NCBI GenBank assembly: GCA_944323825.1
Contig: CALUTY010000005.1
Coordinates: 62,001-126,000, forward strand
DNA from: an uncultured Bacteroidales bacterium
GTDB lineage: Bacteria > Bacteroidota > Bacteroidia > Bacteroidales > UBA932
Direction: 5' to 3'
DNA: 64,000 nt
The notes below the pieces were generated by a model that saw only the letters and a program-made list of their open reading frames with translations, searched no databases and was not told where the DNA came from. Shown here piece after piece: positions 55,162 through 63,029 of this stretch (its first letter is position 1; every line of letters starts with the position of its first letter). The position numbers were made by a program, and so were the translations under genes.

Positions 55162-56679
55162 ATGAAGAAAAAACATCTGCTGCCCTTGGCGGCGGCAACG
55201 GCAGCGGCAGCCGCATACGGATGCTCCGGCAAGACGGACGAAAAGCCGAATGTGATAATAATCCTGGCTGATGACCTCGGATGCGGAGATGTGAGCGCAC
55301 TTGGCTCGACGGTGCTGGAAACTCCGAATCTTGACAGGATGTGTCAGGAGGGACTGAACCTGACCGACGGACATTCCACTGCACCGACATCCACACCGAG
55401 CAGATACTCGCTGATGACCGGACTCTATCCGTGGAGAAACCGCGACGCGGAAATCCTTGCCGGAGACGCAAACCTTCTGATCCGGGAGGACCAGCCGACA
55501 ATCGCAAAAATGATGAAAGATGCCGGATATGCCACAGCGGCCATAGGGAAATGGCATCTCGGGCTCGGGAAAGGGGAAATCGACTGGAACAAGGAAATCA
55601 CTCCGAATCCGGGCAGCATCGGATTCGACTATTCCTACATTATCGCAGCCACGGTTGACAGGGTTCCCACTGTCTATGTGGAAAACGGGAAAGTCCCCGG
55701 ACTGGACCCTTCCGACCCGCTGTATGTGAACTACAAGGAAAATTTCCCGGGTGAACCGACAGCCCTGACACATCCGGAACTGATGCGCATGAAATGGTCT
55801 GACGGGCACAACTGCTCGGTGGTGAACGGGATACCGAGAATCGGCTATCAGAAGGGCGGCAGGTCCGCATACTGGAATGATGAAGAAATGGCGGATGTAT
55901 TCCTCGAAAAGGTAAAGGGATTCATCAGCGAAAACAAGGACAGGCCATTCTTCCTCTACTATGGACTGCACCAGCCGCATGTGCCGCGCACACCGCACCC
56001 GAGATTTGCAGGCAAGAGCGGAATGGGACCGAGAGGTGATGCCGTCATTGAAGCTGACTGGTGCGTTGGGCAGCTGCTCGACTACCTTGACGAAACCGGG
56101 CTCTCTGAAAATACAATAGTCATCTTCTCAAGCGACAACGGTCCTGTGCTTGATGACGGCTATGCAGACGAGGCTGCCGAAAAATGGGGTGACCTCACAC
56201 CGGCACTGCCGTACAGAGGCGGGAAATACAGTCTTTACGACGGAGGCACCCATGTCCCGTTCTTCGTACGCTGGACAGGGCACATCAAGCCGGGAAGCAT
56301 ATCTGACGCGCTGGTATGTCAGATGGACCTGTTCGCATCGCTGGCAGCACTGACAGGACAGGATGTGCCTGAAGGGCTTGACAGCATGAACACTCTGGAC
56401 ACTTTCCTCGGGAAGGACAATGAAGGCCGCGAAGAACTTGTCCTCGGCTCCAACGGACGCCTCACCTTCAGGCTCGGGAACTGGCATCTCATACCGCCGT
56501 ATAAAGGTCCGAAAAGGAACAAGCCGAACATCGAACTCGGGAATTCGGATGTCTGGACGCTGTATGACCTTGACACGGACATCCATGAAGACAATGACCT
56601 TGCCGGACAGCATCCGGAGAAAGTGGATGAAATGAAGGAAAGAATGAACGGGATTACATCAGGAGTATTCTCATTCTGA
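55162..56679 (+). CDS. Sulfatase lipoprotein, Ser-type (S1 family)
   Basis: 505 residues. Lipobox AYGC (Cys21) places it in the periplasm or at the surface. Sulfatase motif STPSRYSLMTG: Ser77 is the residue oxidised to formylglycine, so an anaerobic sulfatase-maturing enzyme is needed; none is in the window. Metal ligands: Asp37-Asp38 (LADDLG) and SSDNG later; GKWHLG holds the conserved Lys and His. It lies between the ATPase operon and the uronate genes; the sulfated glycan it acts on is unknown. Confidence 0.92.
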   Translation: MKKKHLLPLAAATAAAAAYGCSGKTDEKPNVIIILADDLGCGDVSALGSTVLETPNLDRMCQEGLNLTDGHSTAPTSTPSRYSLMTGLYPWRNRDAEILAGDANLLIREDQPTIAKMMKDAGYATAAIGKWHLGLGKGEIDWNKEITPNPGSIGFDYSYIIAATVDRVPTVYVENGKVPGLDPSDPLYVNYKENFPGEPTALTHPELMRMKWSDGHNCSVVNGIPRIGYQKGGRSAYWNDEEMADVFLEKVKGFISENKDRPFFLYYGLHQPHVPRTPHPRFAGKSGMGPRGDAVIEADWCVGQLLDYLDETGLSENTIVIFSSDNGPVLDDGYADEAAEKWGDLTPALPYRGGKYSLYDGGTHVPFFVRWTGHIKPGSISDALVCQMDLFASLAALTGQDVPEGLDSMNTLDTFLGKDNEGREELVLGSNGRLTFRLGNWHLIPPYKGPKRNKPNIELGNSDVWTLYDLDTDIHEDNDLAGQHPEKVDEMKERMNGITSGVFSF

Positions 56680-56739
56680 CCGATAAATCCGGCTGGAACA
56701 AATCCTCCGGCCATGCCCGGATGTCACGGGACAGACAAC

Positions 56740-56790
56740 AAGGAACCCTGCCAAATCCGTTAACAGGACAATGACAGGGTTCCTTTTATT
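56740..56790 (+). terminator. Terminator of the sulfatase gene
   Basis: Perfect 11-bp stem AAGGAACCCTG / CAGGGTTCCTT with a 24-base loop, followed by TTTATTTATT; between convergent genes. Confidence 0.8.
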
Positions 56791-56804
56791 TATTATTTGT
56801 TGCG

Positions 56805-57941
56805 CTATTTGACAACAGACACTTTCAGCGGATGAGCCTGGGCATAGGCAAAATCCTTTACTGTCCGGGCCCATGCCTCAGGGGACTCAACGCCGCCCTG
56901 GCTCCATCCGGAACCGGTCCAGACATCGAATCTCTTGCCTATCGTAGCAGTCGCCTTCAGGACGGCATGCCCGTCCATAGTGGAAGCCTCTACATTCTGT
57001 TCGGCTGCATCAACAACAAGGCCGACTGAAATGTTTCCGTCACGGTCAGGGTCGGAAGTGTCGGAAGCCTTTTCCGTAAATGCGATGTAATGGTCACCGT
57101 CGGTGCGGGCTACCACATCATGGAGCACTGCCCCGAGCACAACAGGCATCTCTTCAAGATTCACGGAGTCAAACCATGTGGAAGTCTTGAGAAAACGCGT
57201 GTTGGCATCAAGCGAAATCTCCTTCACGGCAGAAACCAGGTTGCCGTCCACATCGAAAGTGTCATATTTGAGGACAGCCTTGGTACGAAGCGGACCGTTG
57301 CATATCCTCTCCTGAGTGGCATAGTTGTCACCGAGGACTATCTTCTCGCCGACAAATGGGGCAAGGGCACCGCCGCCGAGGGTATTGGCCACCTTGTAGC
57401 AGTCCATACCGTCGCCGTAGTTGTGATGATAGTCCGCCTTTGCATACCACTCGTCAATGATGAGGCGGTCAGTACATTTAAGCCAGATGTCCGGGCCGAA
57501 AGTGCAGGGATCCTCCAGAGCAGGGCCATATATGCGGCCTGCCACAAGGTTGTTCTCGTAGGCATAGTCGTCAGCCCTTTCAGGGACATAACGGCTGTAG
57601 ACCAGGGTATCGTAAGGCTCACGCTCCCCTGTTGCCACAGAATATTCCGCAACCTGGCCTGCTGCTACGGTTGCCTGGAAAATCAGCTTCTTTTCCCCAT
57701 GCCTTTCCGTATAGACCTGAACAGGGACCTGCTTCCCGGAGGCATCCAGAATCAGGGCATTGTCTTCAGTCAGCCCCTCTACATCGGCTGCAAGAGCCCT
57801 GAAATCCAGCTCGACAGTCTCATTCACGCGCGAAAGTTCAGAATCGTTCTCCACGACCACCTTCACGCCCTTGTCAGAGCATGAAAACAGCATTGCGGCA
57901 GAAATGAGGGCTGCCGCTCCCGTCATGAGATTTCTTTTCAT
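56805..57941 (-). CDS. DUF4861 family lipoprotein
   Basis: Start at ATG 57941 (MKRNLMTGAAALISAAM); 378 residues. Lipobox LFSC followed by SDKG. The beta-rich mature part (NDSELSRVNETVELDF, YERHGEKK-like YTERHGEKKLIF, YGDGMDCYKVANTLGGGALAPFV, TGSGWSQGG) is the pattern I associate with DUF4861. This family is found beside pectin or uronate degradation genes. The activity is unknown. It follows kduD on the same strand, with a hairpin between. Confidence 0.8.
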   Translation of the reverse strand: MKRNLMTGAAALISAAMLFSCSDKGVKVVVENDSELSRVNETVELDFRALAADVEGLTEDNALILDASGKQVPVQVYTERHGEKKLIFQATVAAGQVAEYSVATGEREPYDTLVYSRYVPERADDYAYENNLVAGRIYGPALEDPCTFGPDIWLKCTDRLIIDEWYAKADYHHNYGDGMDCYKVANTLGGGALAPFVGEKIVLGDNYATQERICNGPLRTKAVLKYDTFDVDGNLVSAVKEISLDANTRFLKTSTWFDSVNLEEMPVVLGAVLHDVVARTDGDHYIAFTEKASDTSDPDRDGNISVGLVVDAAEQNVEASTMDGHAVLKATATIGKRFDVWTGSGWSQGGVESPEAWARTVKDFAYAQAHPLKVSVVK

Positions 57942-58004
57942 CTTTATTGTCTCCATCCGTTTTACTTTGTCATTTCAATGACATGCTTCATCATTTAATG
58001 ACAA

Positions 58005-58045
58005 GAGGGACCGGCTGAAAGCCTGACAGCTTTCCTCGGCCCCTC
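58005..58045 (-). terminator. Hairpin between kduD and the DUF4861 gene
   Basis: Outer GAGGG / CCCTC and inner GAAAGC / GCTTTC pairing. On the minus strand it is followed by TTGTCATT. Nearby TTGTCATT (57967-57974) and AATGACAA (57997-58004) form a second inverted repeat. It may act as a terminator or attenuator within the unit. Confidence 0.55.
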
Positions 58046-58071
58046 ATGATTGTCAATGCTTGCGCCGACTG

Positions 58072-58866
58072 CTACTGAGGCTGCTTGCCGATGTATGCAA
58101 GGATACCGCCGTCCACATAAAGGATATGTCCGTTCACGAAATCGGATGCGGAAGATGCAAGGAACACTGCAGGTCCCTGGAGATCTTCGGCAGTTCCCCA
58201 TCTTGCAGCAGGGGTCTTGGCCACGATGAACGAGTCGAACGGATGGCGTGAGCCGTCAGGCTGACGCTCGCGGAGAGGTGCAGTCTGCGGAGTGGCAATG
58301 TAGCCCGGCCCGATTCCGTTGCACTGTATGTTGTACTCGCCGTACTCGGAAGCTATGTTCCTTGTAAGCATCTTCAGTCCGCCCTTTGCAGCAGCGTATG
58401 CGGAAACTGTCTCACGGCCGAGTTCCGACATCATGGAGCAGATGTTGATGATCTTTCCGCCGCCGTTCTTTATCATTGACGGGATCACCGCCTTTGATAC
58501 GATGAACGGGGCATTGAGGTCCACGTCAATCACCTGGCGGAACTCCTCTGCCTTCATTTCTGTCATAGGGATGCGCTTGATGATGCCGGCATTGTTCACG
58601 AGGATATTGATAGGGCCGAGGTCCTTTTCTATCTTGGACACGAGCTCCTGCACCTGGTCCTCCTTTGTCACGTCACATACATAGCCCTTTGCATCAATGC
58701 CTTTCTCCTTGTAGGAAGCAAGACCCTTGTCCACAAGCTCCTGCTTGATGTCATTGAATGCAATCTTAGCTCCGGCCTCGGCAAAGGCTGTAGCCAATGC
58801 GAAACCGATTCCGTAGGAAGCGCCCGTAACGAGGGCGACTTTCCCTTCAAGTGAGAAATTTACCAT
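58072..58866 (-). CDS. kduD: 2-dehydro-3-deoxy-D-gluconate 5-dehydrogenase
   Basis: SDR enzyme reducing 2,5-diketo-3-deoxygluconate to KDG. 264 residues: TGASYGIG (cofactor loop), NNAGI, catalytic Ser-Tyr-Lys with YAAAK, and GPGYIATPQTAPLRE. Family members that act as gluconate 5-dehydrogenases are similar, but the kduI neighbour 24 bases upstream supports KduD. Confidence 0.92.
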   Translation of the reverse strand: MVNFSLEGKVALVTGASYGIGFALATAFAEAGAKIAFNDIKQELVDKGLASYKEKGIDAKGYVCDVTKEDQVQELVSKIEKDLGPINILVNNAGIIKRIPMTEMKAEEFRQVIDVDLNAPFIVSKAVIPSMIKNGGGKIINICSMMSELGRETVSAYAAAKGGLKMLTRNIASEYGEYNIQCNGIGPGYIATPQTAPLRERQPDGSRHPFDSFIVAKTPAARWGTAEDLQGPAVFLASSASDFVNGHILYVDGGILAYIGKQPQ

Positions 58867-58890
58867 AGTCTTGTAAATATGAATGATAAT

Positions 58891-59733
58891 TTATTTCAAG
58901 TCAGTTGTCGCACATCCGTCCATGTCACCGTAGTCGAGGTTCTCCCCGCACATTGCCCAGATGAATGTGTAGTTCTTTGTCGCGCAGGCGGAATGTATGC
59001 TCCACTCAGGTGAAATGACAGCCTGCTCCGTCTTCATCCAGATATGCCTTGTCTCGTCAGGCTCGCCCATGAAATGGCATACTGCCTGGTCCTCCGGAAT
59101 CTCGAAATAGAAGTAGACCTCCATGCGGCGGTTGTGCGTGTGGGCCGGCATGGTGTTCCATGTGCTTCCCGGCTTCAGTTCCGTCATCCCCATCTGGAGC
59201 TGGCAGGTAGGAACGACCTCCTTCACAAGCATCCTGTTGATGACACGGTGGTTGCTCTCCTCAAGCGAGCCGAGCTCCATGTGGACAGCCTCTGCCCTCG
59301 TGGTGAGATGGTCAGGATATGCGGCATGCGCCGTAGAGCTGCAGAAATAGAATTTGGCGGGATTCTTCGGGTCAACGCTCTCAAATGTGACCTTCCTGTC
59401 ACCGCGGCCGAGATAAAGGGCCTCCTTGTATTCCATAGGATATTCCTTGTCATCTGCCTTTACGACGCCCTTTCCTCCGACATTGAAGATGCCCATCTCC
59501 CTCCTGGAAAGGAAAAAGTCGGAACGGAGGATGTCAATAGGCTTGAGTTCAAGGACTTCAGCCACAGGCATGGCGCCACCGGCAATCATCCTGTCATGCA
59601 TGGTATATACCATATTGATCTCATCGGCAGCAAAGACCTTCTCGACAAGGTAATGCTCCCTCAGCTGCCTTGTGTCGTAATGCTTCGCATCCTGAGGATG
59701 TGAGGCATATCTAACTTCACTGTTCAGTTTCAT
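58891..59733 (-). CDS. kduI: 4-deoxy-L-threo-5-hexosulose-uronate ketol-isomerase
   Basis: Cupin isomerase of the unsaturated-uronate route from pectin, alginate-like or glycosaminoglycan digestion. Start at ATG 59733 (MKLNSEVRYASHPQD), 280 residues. Zinc ligands in PAHTHNRRMEVYFYFEI (His, His, Glu), and a fourth His in WSIHSACAT. First gene of kduI-kduD; the operator at 59777-59796 sits 44 bases upstream. Confidence 0.95.
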   Translation of the reverse strand: MKLNSEVRYASHPQDAKHYDTRQLREHYLVEKVFAADEINMVYTMHDRMIAGGAMPVAEVLELKPIDILRSDFFLSRREMGIFNVGGKGVVKADDKEYPMEYKEALYLGRGDRKVTFESVDPKNPAKFYFCSSTAHAAYPDHLTTRAEAVHMELGSLEESNHRVINRMLVKEVVPTCQLQMGMTELKPGSTWNTMPAHTHNRRMEVYFYFEIPEDQAVCHFMGEPDETRHIWMKTEQAVISPEWSIHSACATKNYTFIWAMCGENLDYGDMDGCATTDLK

Positions 59734-59776
59734 AAATATCAATCATTTAGTCATTGTTTACAATCCTGGGACCGTA

Positions 59777-59796
59777 TTCCGTCCGCGTTCACGGAA
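59777..59796. promoter_or_regulatory. Operator site 2 (kduI)
   Basis: TTCCGTCCGCGTTCACGGAA. Outer 6 bp are a perfect inverted repeat. Its reverse complement shares TTCCGTGAACGC with operator 1. A weak -7 (CAGGATTG, minus, 59761-59768) lies 8 bases away, as at the other sites. Confidence 0.7.
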
Positions 59797-59818
59797 AAAG
59801 TCCAGACCACATCACGCA

Positions 59819-59866
59819 AAAATAGGCATAAAAATACTCGGATGCAAGTATTTTCATGCCTATTTT
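59819..59866. terminator. Terminator of uxaB-uxaA (hairpin H2)
   Basis: 20-bp stem (59819-59838 with 59847-59866, one mismatch) and 8-base loop, A/T-rich ends on both strands. It lies directly after the uxaA stop. Shares two 12-mers with the hairpin at 15893. Confidence 0.8.
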
Positions 59867-59878
59867 GAAAATGCGGGC

Positions 59879-61372
59879 CTAGAGAGTCACGCCTGTCTTA
59901 AAGATTGAAATTTCACAATATCCTGATTTCTCATTATTTACATATGAACCGGAAGCAACGGAGAGCACAAAGTCTATAAACTCGTCATCGGTCTGCGCCA
60001 CAGACTTTCCGTCCACGATAACGCCTGCATTGAAATCTATCCAGCCCGGCTTTTCGGAAGCGAGCCTGCTGTTGGTGGAAATCTTGGCAGTCGGCACGAA
60101 AGTGCCGAAAGGCGTACCCCTTCCCGTCGTGAACAGCACCATCTGGCAGCCGGCTGCGGCCAGGGCCGTGGAAGCCACAAGGTCATTGCCGGGTGCACTC
60201 AAAAGATTGAGTCCCTTCGTCCTTATCCGTTCTCCGTATTTAAGGACATCCGTCACGGCAGACTTCCCGGATTTCTGGGTACAGCCGAGGGACTTCTCTT
60301 CAAGTGTGGATATTCCTCCGGCCTTGTTGCCCGGAGAAGGATTTTCATAAACAGGCTGCCCGTTCCTGATGAAATATTCCTTGAAATCATTTATCAGGTG
60401 CACTGTCTTGTCGAAGACTACCTTGTCTTTACACCGTGACATGAGGATTGTCTCCGCCCCGAACATCTCTGGCACTTCGGTGAGCACCGCAGTCCCGCCC
60501 CTGGCCACGAGCCAGTCCGAGAAGCGGCCGAGGAGAGGATTGGCAGTGATGCCTGAAAAGCCGTCCGAGCCTCCGCACTTGAGCCCGACACGGAGTTCGC
60601 TCACCGGTATGTCCTCCCTCCTGTCCGACATTGCGGCAGAAGCTATCCTGCGCAAAAGACCGAGTCCGTGCTCCATTTCATCCCCGTGAATCTTCTGGGC
60701 CTCCATGAACATGACCCTGTCCCTGTCATAATCGCCGAGCATCTCCTTGAATGCGGACAGCTGGTTGTTCTCGCAGCCGAGGCCTACCACCAGGACTCCT
60801 GCAGCATTGGGATGGTGCACCATGTCTGCCAGTATCCGCCTTGTGTTCTCATGGTCCTCTCCCAACTGCGAGCAGCCGTAATTGTGAGTGAATGCCACCA
60901 CCTTGTCCACGGAAGGATACTTTCCGATCTCCGCCTCGAAAAGTTTCTGAAGCCTCTGCACTATGCCGTTGACGCATCCGACAGTAGGAATTATCCATAT
61001 CCCGTTCCTTATTCCGGCACTGCCGTCACGCCTTCTGTAGCCCTTGAAGGTGGCCATCACCCCGGCCTCAGGAAGAGCATGCAGTTCCGGACGGTAAGAA
61101 TACTCCAAGATGCCGTCAAGATTGGTCTTCAAGACATTATGGTCGACAAGAGCGCCTTTCCGCACGGCTTTGAGCAGATGGCCTATCGGGAATCCGTATT
61201 TGACCACATTTTCCCCTTCCGCCATGTTCCTCAGTGCCATCTTGTGTCCTGCGGGTATTGACTCGCATGCGACAATCTCCGCCCCGTCCACCAGGCAGAC
61301 GTCACCGGCGGCGGCATCGGTCACCGCCACCGCGACATTGTCCGCACTGTTTATCCTTATGAACCTTGCCAT
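59879..61372 (-). CDS. uxaA: Altronate dehydratase
   Basis: Dehydrates D-altronate to KDG. 497 residues: N-terminal SAF domain (~1-95, HKMALRNMAEGENVVKYGFPIG), then the C-terminal dehydratase domain with RRDGSAGIRNGIWIIPTVGC, THNYGCSQLGEDHENTRRIL, GLGCENNQ and LKCGGSDGFSGITANP. Fused SAF-UxaA form of E. coli type. It follows uxaB by 7 bases. Confidence 0.94.
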   Translation of the reverse strand: MARFIRINSADNVAVAVTDAAAGDVCLVDGAEIVACESIPAGHKMALRNMAEGENVVKYGFPIGHLLKAVRKGALVDHNVLKTNLDGILEYSYRPELHALPEAGVMATFKGYRRRDGSAGIRNGIWIIPTVGCVNGIVQRLQKLFEAEIGKYPSVDKVVAFTHNYGCSQLGEDHENTRRILADMVHHPNAAGVLVVGLGCENNQLSAFKEMLGDYDRDRVMFMEAQKIHGDEMEHGLGLLRRIASAAMSDRREDIPVSELRVGLKCGGSDGFSGITANPLLGRFSDWLVARGGTAVLTEVPEMFGAETILMSRCKDKVVFDKTVHLINDFKEYFIRNGQPVYENPSPGNKAGGISTLEEKSLGCTQKSGKSAVTDVLKYGERIRTKGLNLLSAPGNDLVASTALAAAGCQMVLFTTGRGTPFGTFVPTAKISTNSRLASEKPGWIDFNAGVIVDGKSVAQTDDEFIDFVLSVASGSYVNNEKSGYCEISIFKTGVTL

Positions 61373-61379
61373 GGCCGTA

Positions 61380-62819
61380 TCATTTCACGACAGATTCAAC
61401 TGCCGCCCTCATCCCCTTCTCCTGTATAAGGGCGAGCATTCCGGAAAGCATGGCCGTCAGCCCTGGCACGTCATTGAGGTCCTCACCCCAGATGTCCACG
61501 GCACCGAGCACGCCGGAAGCCACCTTGTGCACATCTCCGGAAGCCCAAAGCTCCTTAAGCAGAGCCACTGTGGAGGCGTCATCGGCAGGGACAATCTCTA
61601 CATCTCCCCTCTTTCCCCCCTTGTAATATGTGATGATTCCGGCCAGTCCGAGCACAAGCCCTTCAGGAAGCGTTCCCTTGCGTTCAAGATAAGTTTTCAG
61701 TCCAGGCAAGTCGCGGGTCTTGTATTTAGGGAACGAATTGAGCATTATGCTCGTCACGAAATGTTTCACATACGGGTTGACGAACCTTTCAAGCACATCA
61801 TGGGCAAACTGCTCCAGCTCAGGCTTCGGGAGGTCAAGGGTCTCTATAAGTTCGTCGAACATCACCTTGTGCACGAATTTCCCTATGAGAGGATCTTCCA
61901 CACATTCCTTCACTGTGTCAAGCCCCGAGAGGTAGCCCACCGGGGAGAGCACAGTATGAGGACCGTTCAGCAGGGTCACCTTCCTGGCATGGTAAGGGGC
62001 CTCGCTCGGTACGAACAGCACATTCAGCCCCGCCTTGTCCGCAGGGAACTCTCCGGCAATCTCCTTAGGAGCCTCGATCACCCACAGATGGAAAATCTCT
62101 GCCTTCACCACCAGCTTGTCGTCATAGCCGATACGGGCATGTATCTCGTCGATGCTGTCCTTAGGATATCCCGGCACGATACGGTCCACGAGCGTGCAAT
62201 ACACTCCGCAGGCCTTCTCGAACCATTCCCGGAACCCGTCGCCGAGATTCCAGAGGTCTATGTAGCTGCTGATGCATTTCTTCAGTTCCTTACCGTTCAG
62301 GAAAATGAGCTCGCAAGGGAAAATGACAAGGCCTTTTGACAGGTCGCCGTTAAAATACACATACCTGTGATAGAGCAGCTGGGTGAGTTTTCCCGGATAT
62401 GAAGATGCCGGCCTGTCCTCCAGCCTGCATGAAGGATCGAATGCGATGCCGGCCTCCGTCGTGTTGGATATCACGAAACGGATGTCCGGATTCTCGGCGA
62501 GCTTCATGTATTCGTCAAACTCCCTGTACGGGTTGATTCCCCTGTTTATGACATCTATCAGATCGATGGAATCGACGGAGCGTCCTTTGTCTATCCCCTG
62601 AAGGTTAAGATGATAGAGTCCGTCCTGGGCGTTCAGCATGTCCACCATGCCCTTTTCTATCGGCTGGACCACGACCACACCGCCGTTGAAGTCCGTCTTT
62701 TTGTCCATGTTCCAGATGATCCAGTCCACGAAAGCCCGCAGGAAATTGCCTTCCCCGAACTGGATCACCTTGTCCGGGTACTTTCCCGCATGGGCGGTTT
62801 TTCTGTCAAGTTTTTCCAT
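61380..62819 (-). CDS. uxaB: Tagaturonate reductase (altronate oxidoreductase)
   Basis: NADH enzyme reducing tagaturonate to altronate. 479 residues, polyol-dehydrogenase family: VIQFGEGNFLRAFVDWIIWNM at the nucleotide end, GRSVDSIDLIDVINRGINPY, SNTTEAGI, FPCELIFLNGKELKK, DRIVPGYP and KVTLLNGPHTVLSPVGYLSG. The family also contains mannonate (UxuB) enzymes, but the LNGPHT region and uxaA neighbour support UxaB. It is divergent from uxaC with a shared operator. Confidence 0.93.
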   Translation of the reverse strand: MEKLDRKTAHAGKYPDKVIQFGEGNFLRAFVDWIIWNMDKKTDFNGGVVVVQPIEKGMVDMLNAQDGLYHLNLQGIDKGRSVDSIDLIDVINRGINPYREFDEYMKLAENPDIRFVISNTTEAGIAFDPSCRLEDRPASSYPGKLTQLLYHRYVYFNGDLSKGLVIFPCELIFLNGKELKKCISSYIDLWNLGDGFREWFEKACGVYCTLVDRIVPGYPKDSIDEIHARIGYDDKLVVKAEIFHLWVIEAPKEIAGEFPADKAGLNVLFVPSEAPYHARKVTLLNGPHTVLSPVGYLSGLDTVKECVEDPLIGKFVHKVMFDELIETLDLPKPELEQFAHDVLERFVNPYVKHFVTSIMLNSFPKYKTRDLPGLKTYLERKGTLPEGLVLGLAGIITYYKGGKRGDVEIVPADDASTVALLKELWASGDVHKVASGVLGAVDIWGEDLNDVPGLTAMLSGMLALIQEKGMRAAVESVVK

Positions 62820-62858
62820 AACCGAAAATATTGTTTAAAAAATTTTTCTTGTCCAAAG

Positions 62859-62866
62859 CAAATGTA
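62859..62866 (-). promoter_or_regulatory. -7 element of uxaB-uxaA
   Basis: Minus-strand TACATTTG, 7 bases from the operator at 62874. Confidence 0.6.
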
Positions 62867-62873
62867 CCAAAAT

Positions 62874-62893
62874 TTCCGTGTCCGTTCACGGAT
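62874..62893. promoter_or_regulatory. Operator site 3 (uxaB / uxaC)
   Basis: TTCCGTGTCCGTTCACGGAT; its reverse complement reads ATCCGTGAACGGACACGGAA, a palindrome centred on CG. It lies between the two divergent -7 elements, 7 and 6 bases from them. Confidence 0.72.
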
Positions 62894-62899
62894 TTTTTA

Positions 62900-62907
62900 T
62901 ATATTTG
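62900..62907 (+). promoter_or_regulatory. -7 element of uxaC
   Basis: TATATTTG, 123 bases before the uxaC start, 6 bases after the operator. Confidence 0.55.
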
Positions 62908-63029
62908 GACCCGATTGACAATTTTTCAATGATTTTTGAAAAATAATGATACGGAAAGCCGGAGCCTCAACCGATATTTGCAATGGGGCCTCACGGCACA
63001 AATACATCAGACTGTAACCATTACATATA

